Shown piece after piece: positions 63,461 through 64,000 of a stretch of 64,000 bases of DNA (positions within the stretch are counted from its first letter, which is position 1; each line of letters begins with the position of its first letter). The DNA is taken from the NCBI GenBank assembly GCA_001600695.1, contig BCKQ01000030.1, positions 1 to 64,000 on the forward strand, written 5' to 3'. The notes under the pieces were generated by a model. That model was not told the DNA's origin. It saw only the letters and a program-made list of their open reading frames with translations, and ran no database searches. The DNA comes from Ascoidea asiatica (Eukaryota; Ascomycota; Saccharomycetes; Ascoideales; Ascoideaceae). Made by a program: the position numbers and the translations under genes.

Positions 63461-64000
63461 ATGTTAAAATATTCAATATTCAGAAGAATCAAAATAAGGA
63501 GATCAAGATTGATACCTTTGATATTATCTTTTTTTTTTTTTTATTTTTTTTTAATTCAATTAGATTTAATCAATTTTCAAAATCATCCTTTATATATCCT
63601 AGATGTAAATGAAAATGTAAATGAAAATGTAAATGAAAATGAAAATGATAATAATAACAACAGCAACAACAACAACAACAACAATAACATAAATCAAAAT
63701 AATAATAATAATGAGGATGATATAAATAATTTACAAAAACAAGAATTATCTATATTATTAAATGAAGCAACTATTAATGATGTTAATCATATTAAAAGTA
63801 TCTATGAAAATGAAATTGATAATATTAATGATCCTAAAATTAAAANTAGATTTAAATTTTTAGATATGAATGATATTATAAAATTTTTAAAATTGAAATT
63901 CTCAAATGATGATAATTTATTTTTAAAAAAATTAAATGAATTTCAATTATTAAATCAAGATCAAGATCAAGACCAAGAACAGGAACAAGATCAAGATAAA
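63461..64000 (+). CDS. Type II membrane protein, N-terminal part, cut by window end
   Basis: Open for 180 codons from the ATG at 63461 to the last base, with no stop. A short basic cytoplasmic head (MLKYSIFRRIKIRRSR) precedes one hydrophobic segment (LIPLILSFFFFYFFLIQL), a typical signal anchor. Then come an Asn-rich stem and helical Leu/Glu/Asn sequence (LQKQELSILLNEATINDV), ending in a Gln-Asp run. The layout of short basic tail, anchor and long stem is that of Golgi glycosyltransferases such as yeast mannosyltransferases, but no catalytic part is visible. One N base. Confidence 0.65.
   Translation, partial: MLKYSIFRRIKIRRSRLIPLILSFFFFYFFLIQLDLINFQNHPLYILDVNENVNENVNENENDNNNNSNNNNNNNNINQNNNNNEDDINNLQKQELSILLNEATINDVNHIKSIYENEIDNINDPKIKXRFKFLDMNDIIKFLKLKFSNDDNLFLKKLNEFQLLNQDQDQDQEQEQDQDK

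Overview
The window looks like nuclear DNA of an AT-rich budding yeast (Saccharomycotina). Genes are compact and mostly intronless. The few introns are short, with GTATGT-type donors and TACTAAC-type branch sites. Proteins are riddled with Asn, Asp and Ser runs, and the tRNA genes are eukaryotic. CTG codons sit where a paralogue uses CTA or CTT, so CUG is probably read as Leu, which argues against a CUG-Ser yeast. I do not name a species. Scattered single N bases and one 100-base N gap show a draft assembly, possibly of a heterozygous strain.

Layout. 1-6.4 kb: a small GATA-like finger gene, a Rua1-type regulator and tRNA-Ile. 6.8-13.7 kb: ethanolamine kinase, NMD3 (60S export), APS3 (AP-3 sigma, one intron) and ALT1. 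13.7-16.7 kb: a gene-poor 3-kb stretch with a homopolymer block and a GC-rich island. 16.7-23.9 kb: an SH3 protein, ATG101 and a Zn2Cys6 transcription factor. 24.4-26.0 kb: CPA1 behind an intron-split arginine attenuator uORF. 26.5-31.7 kb: a decayed RNase III/Dicer copy followed by an intact DCR1-type gene. 31.9-34.6 kb: BCD1, VMA10 (intron) and a small membrane protein. 34.6-37.3 kb: an inverted repeat carrying two intron-containing tRNA-Asn genes, enclosing MAK32 and ending at the assembly gap. 37.5-40.8 kb: HIS3, MRP51 and MPD1. 41.9-46.1 kb: a second Rua1-type gene and POP8 (intron). 46.5-53.1 kb: a large Lst4/FNIP protein and an orphan gene broken by a frameshift. 53.9-61.1 kb: an Alr/Mnr2 magnesium transporter, OPI3 and an unknown acidic protein. 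The right edge cuts a type II membrane protein.

How the genes relate. The set is mostly housekeeping. It covers arginine, histidine and alanine metabolism (CPA1, HIS3, ALT1), phospholipid head-group synthesis (ethanolamine kinase, OPI3), ribosome and RNP assembly (NMD3, BCD1, POP8, MRP51), and trafficking or nutrient signalling (APS3, VMA10, LST4, ATG101). The least ordinary parts are the CPA1 leader, the RNase III duplication with its relic, the tRNA-Asn inverted repeat around MAK32, and the pair of Rua1-type regulators.
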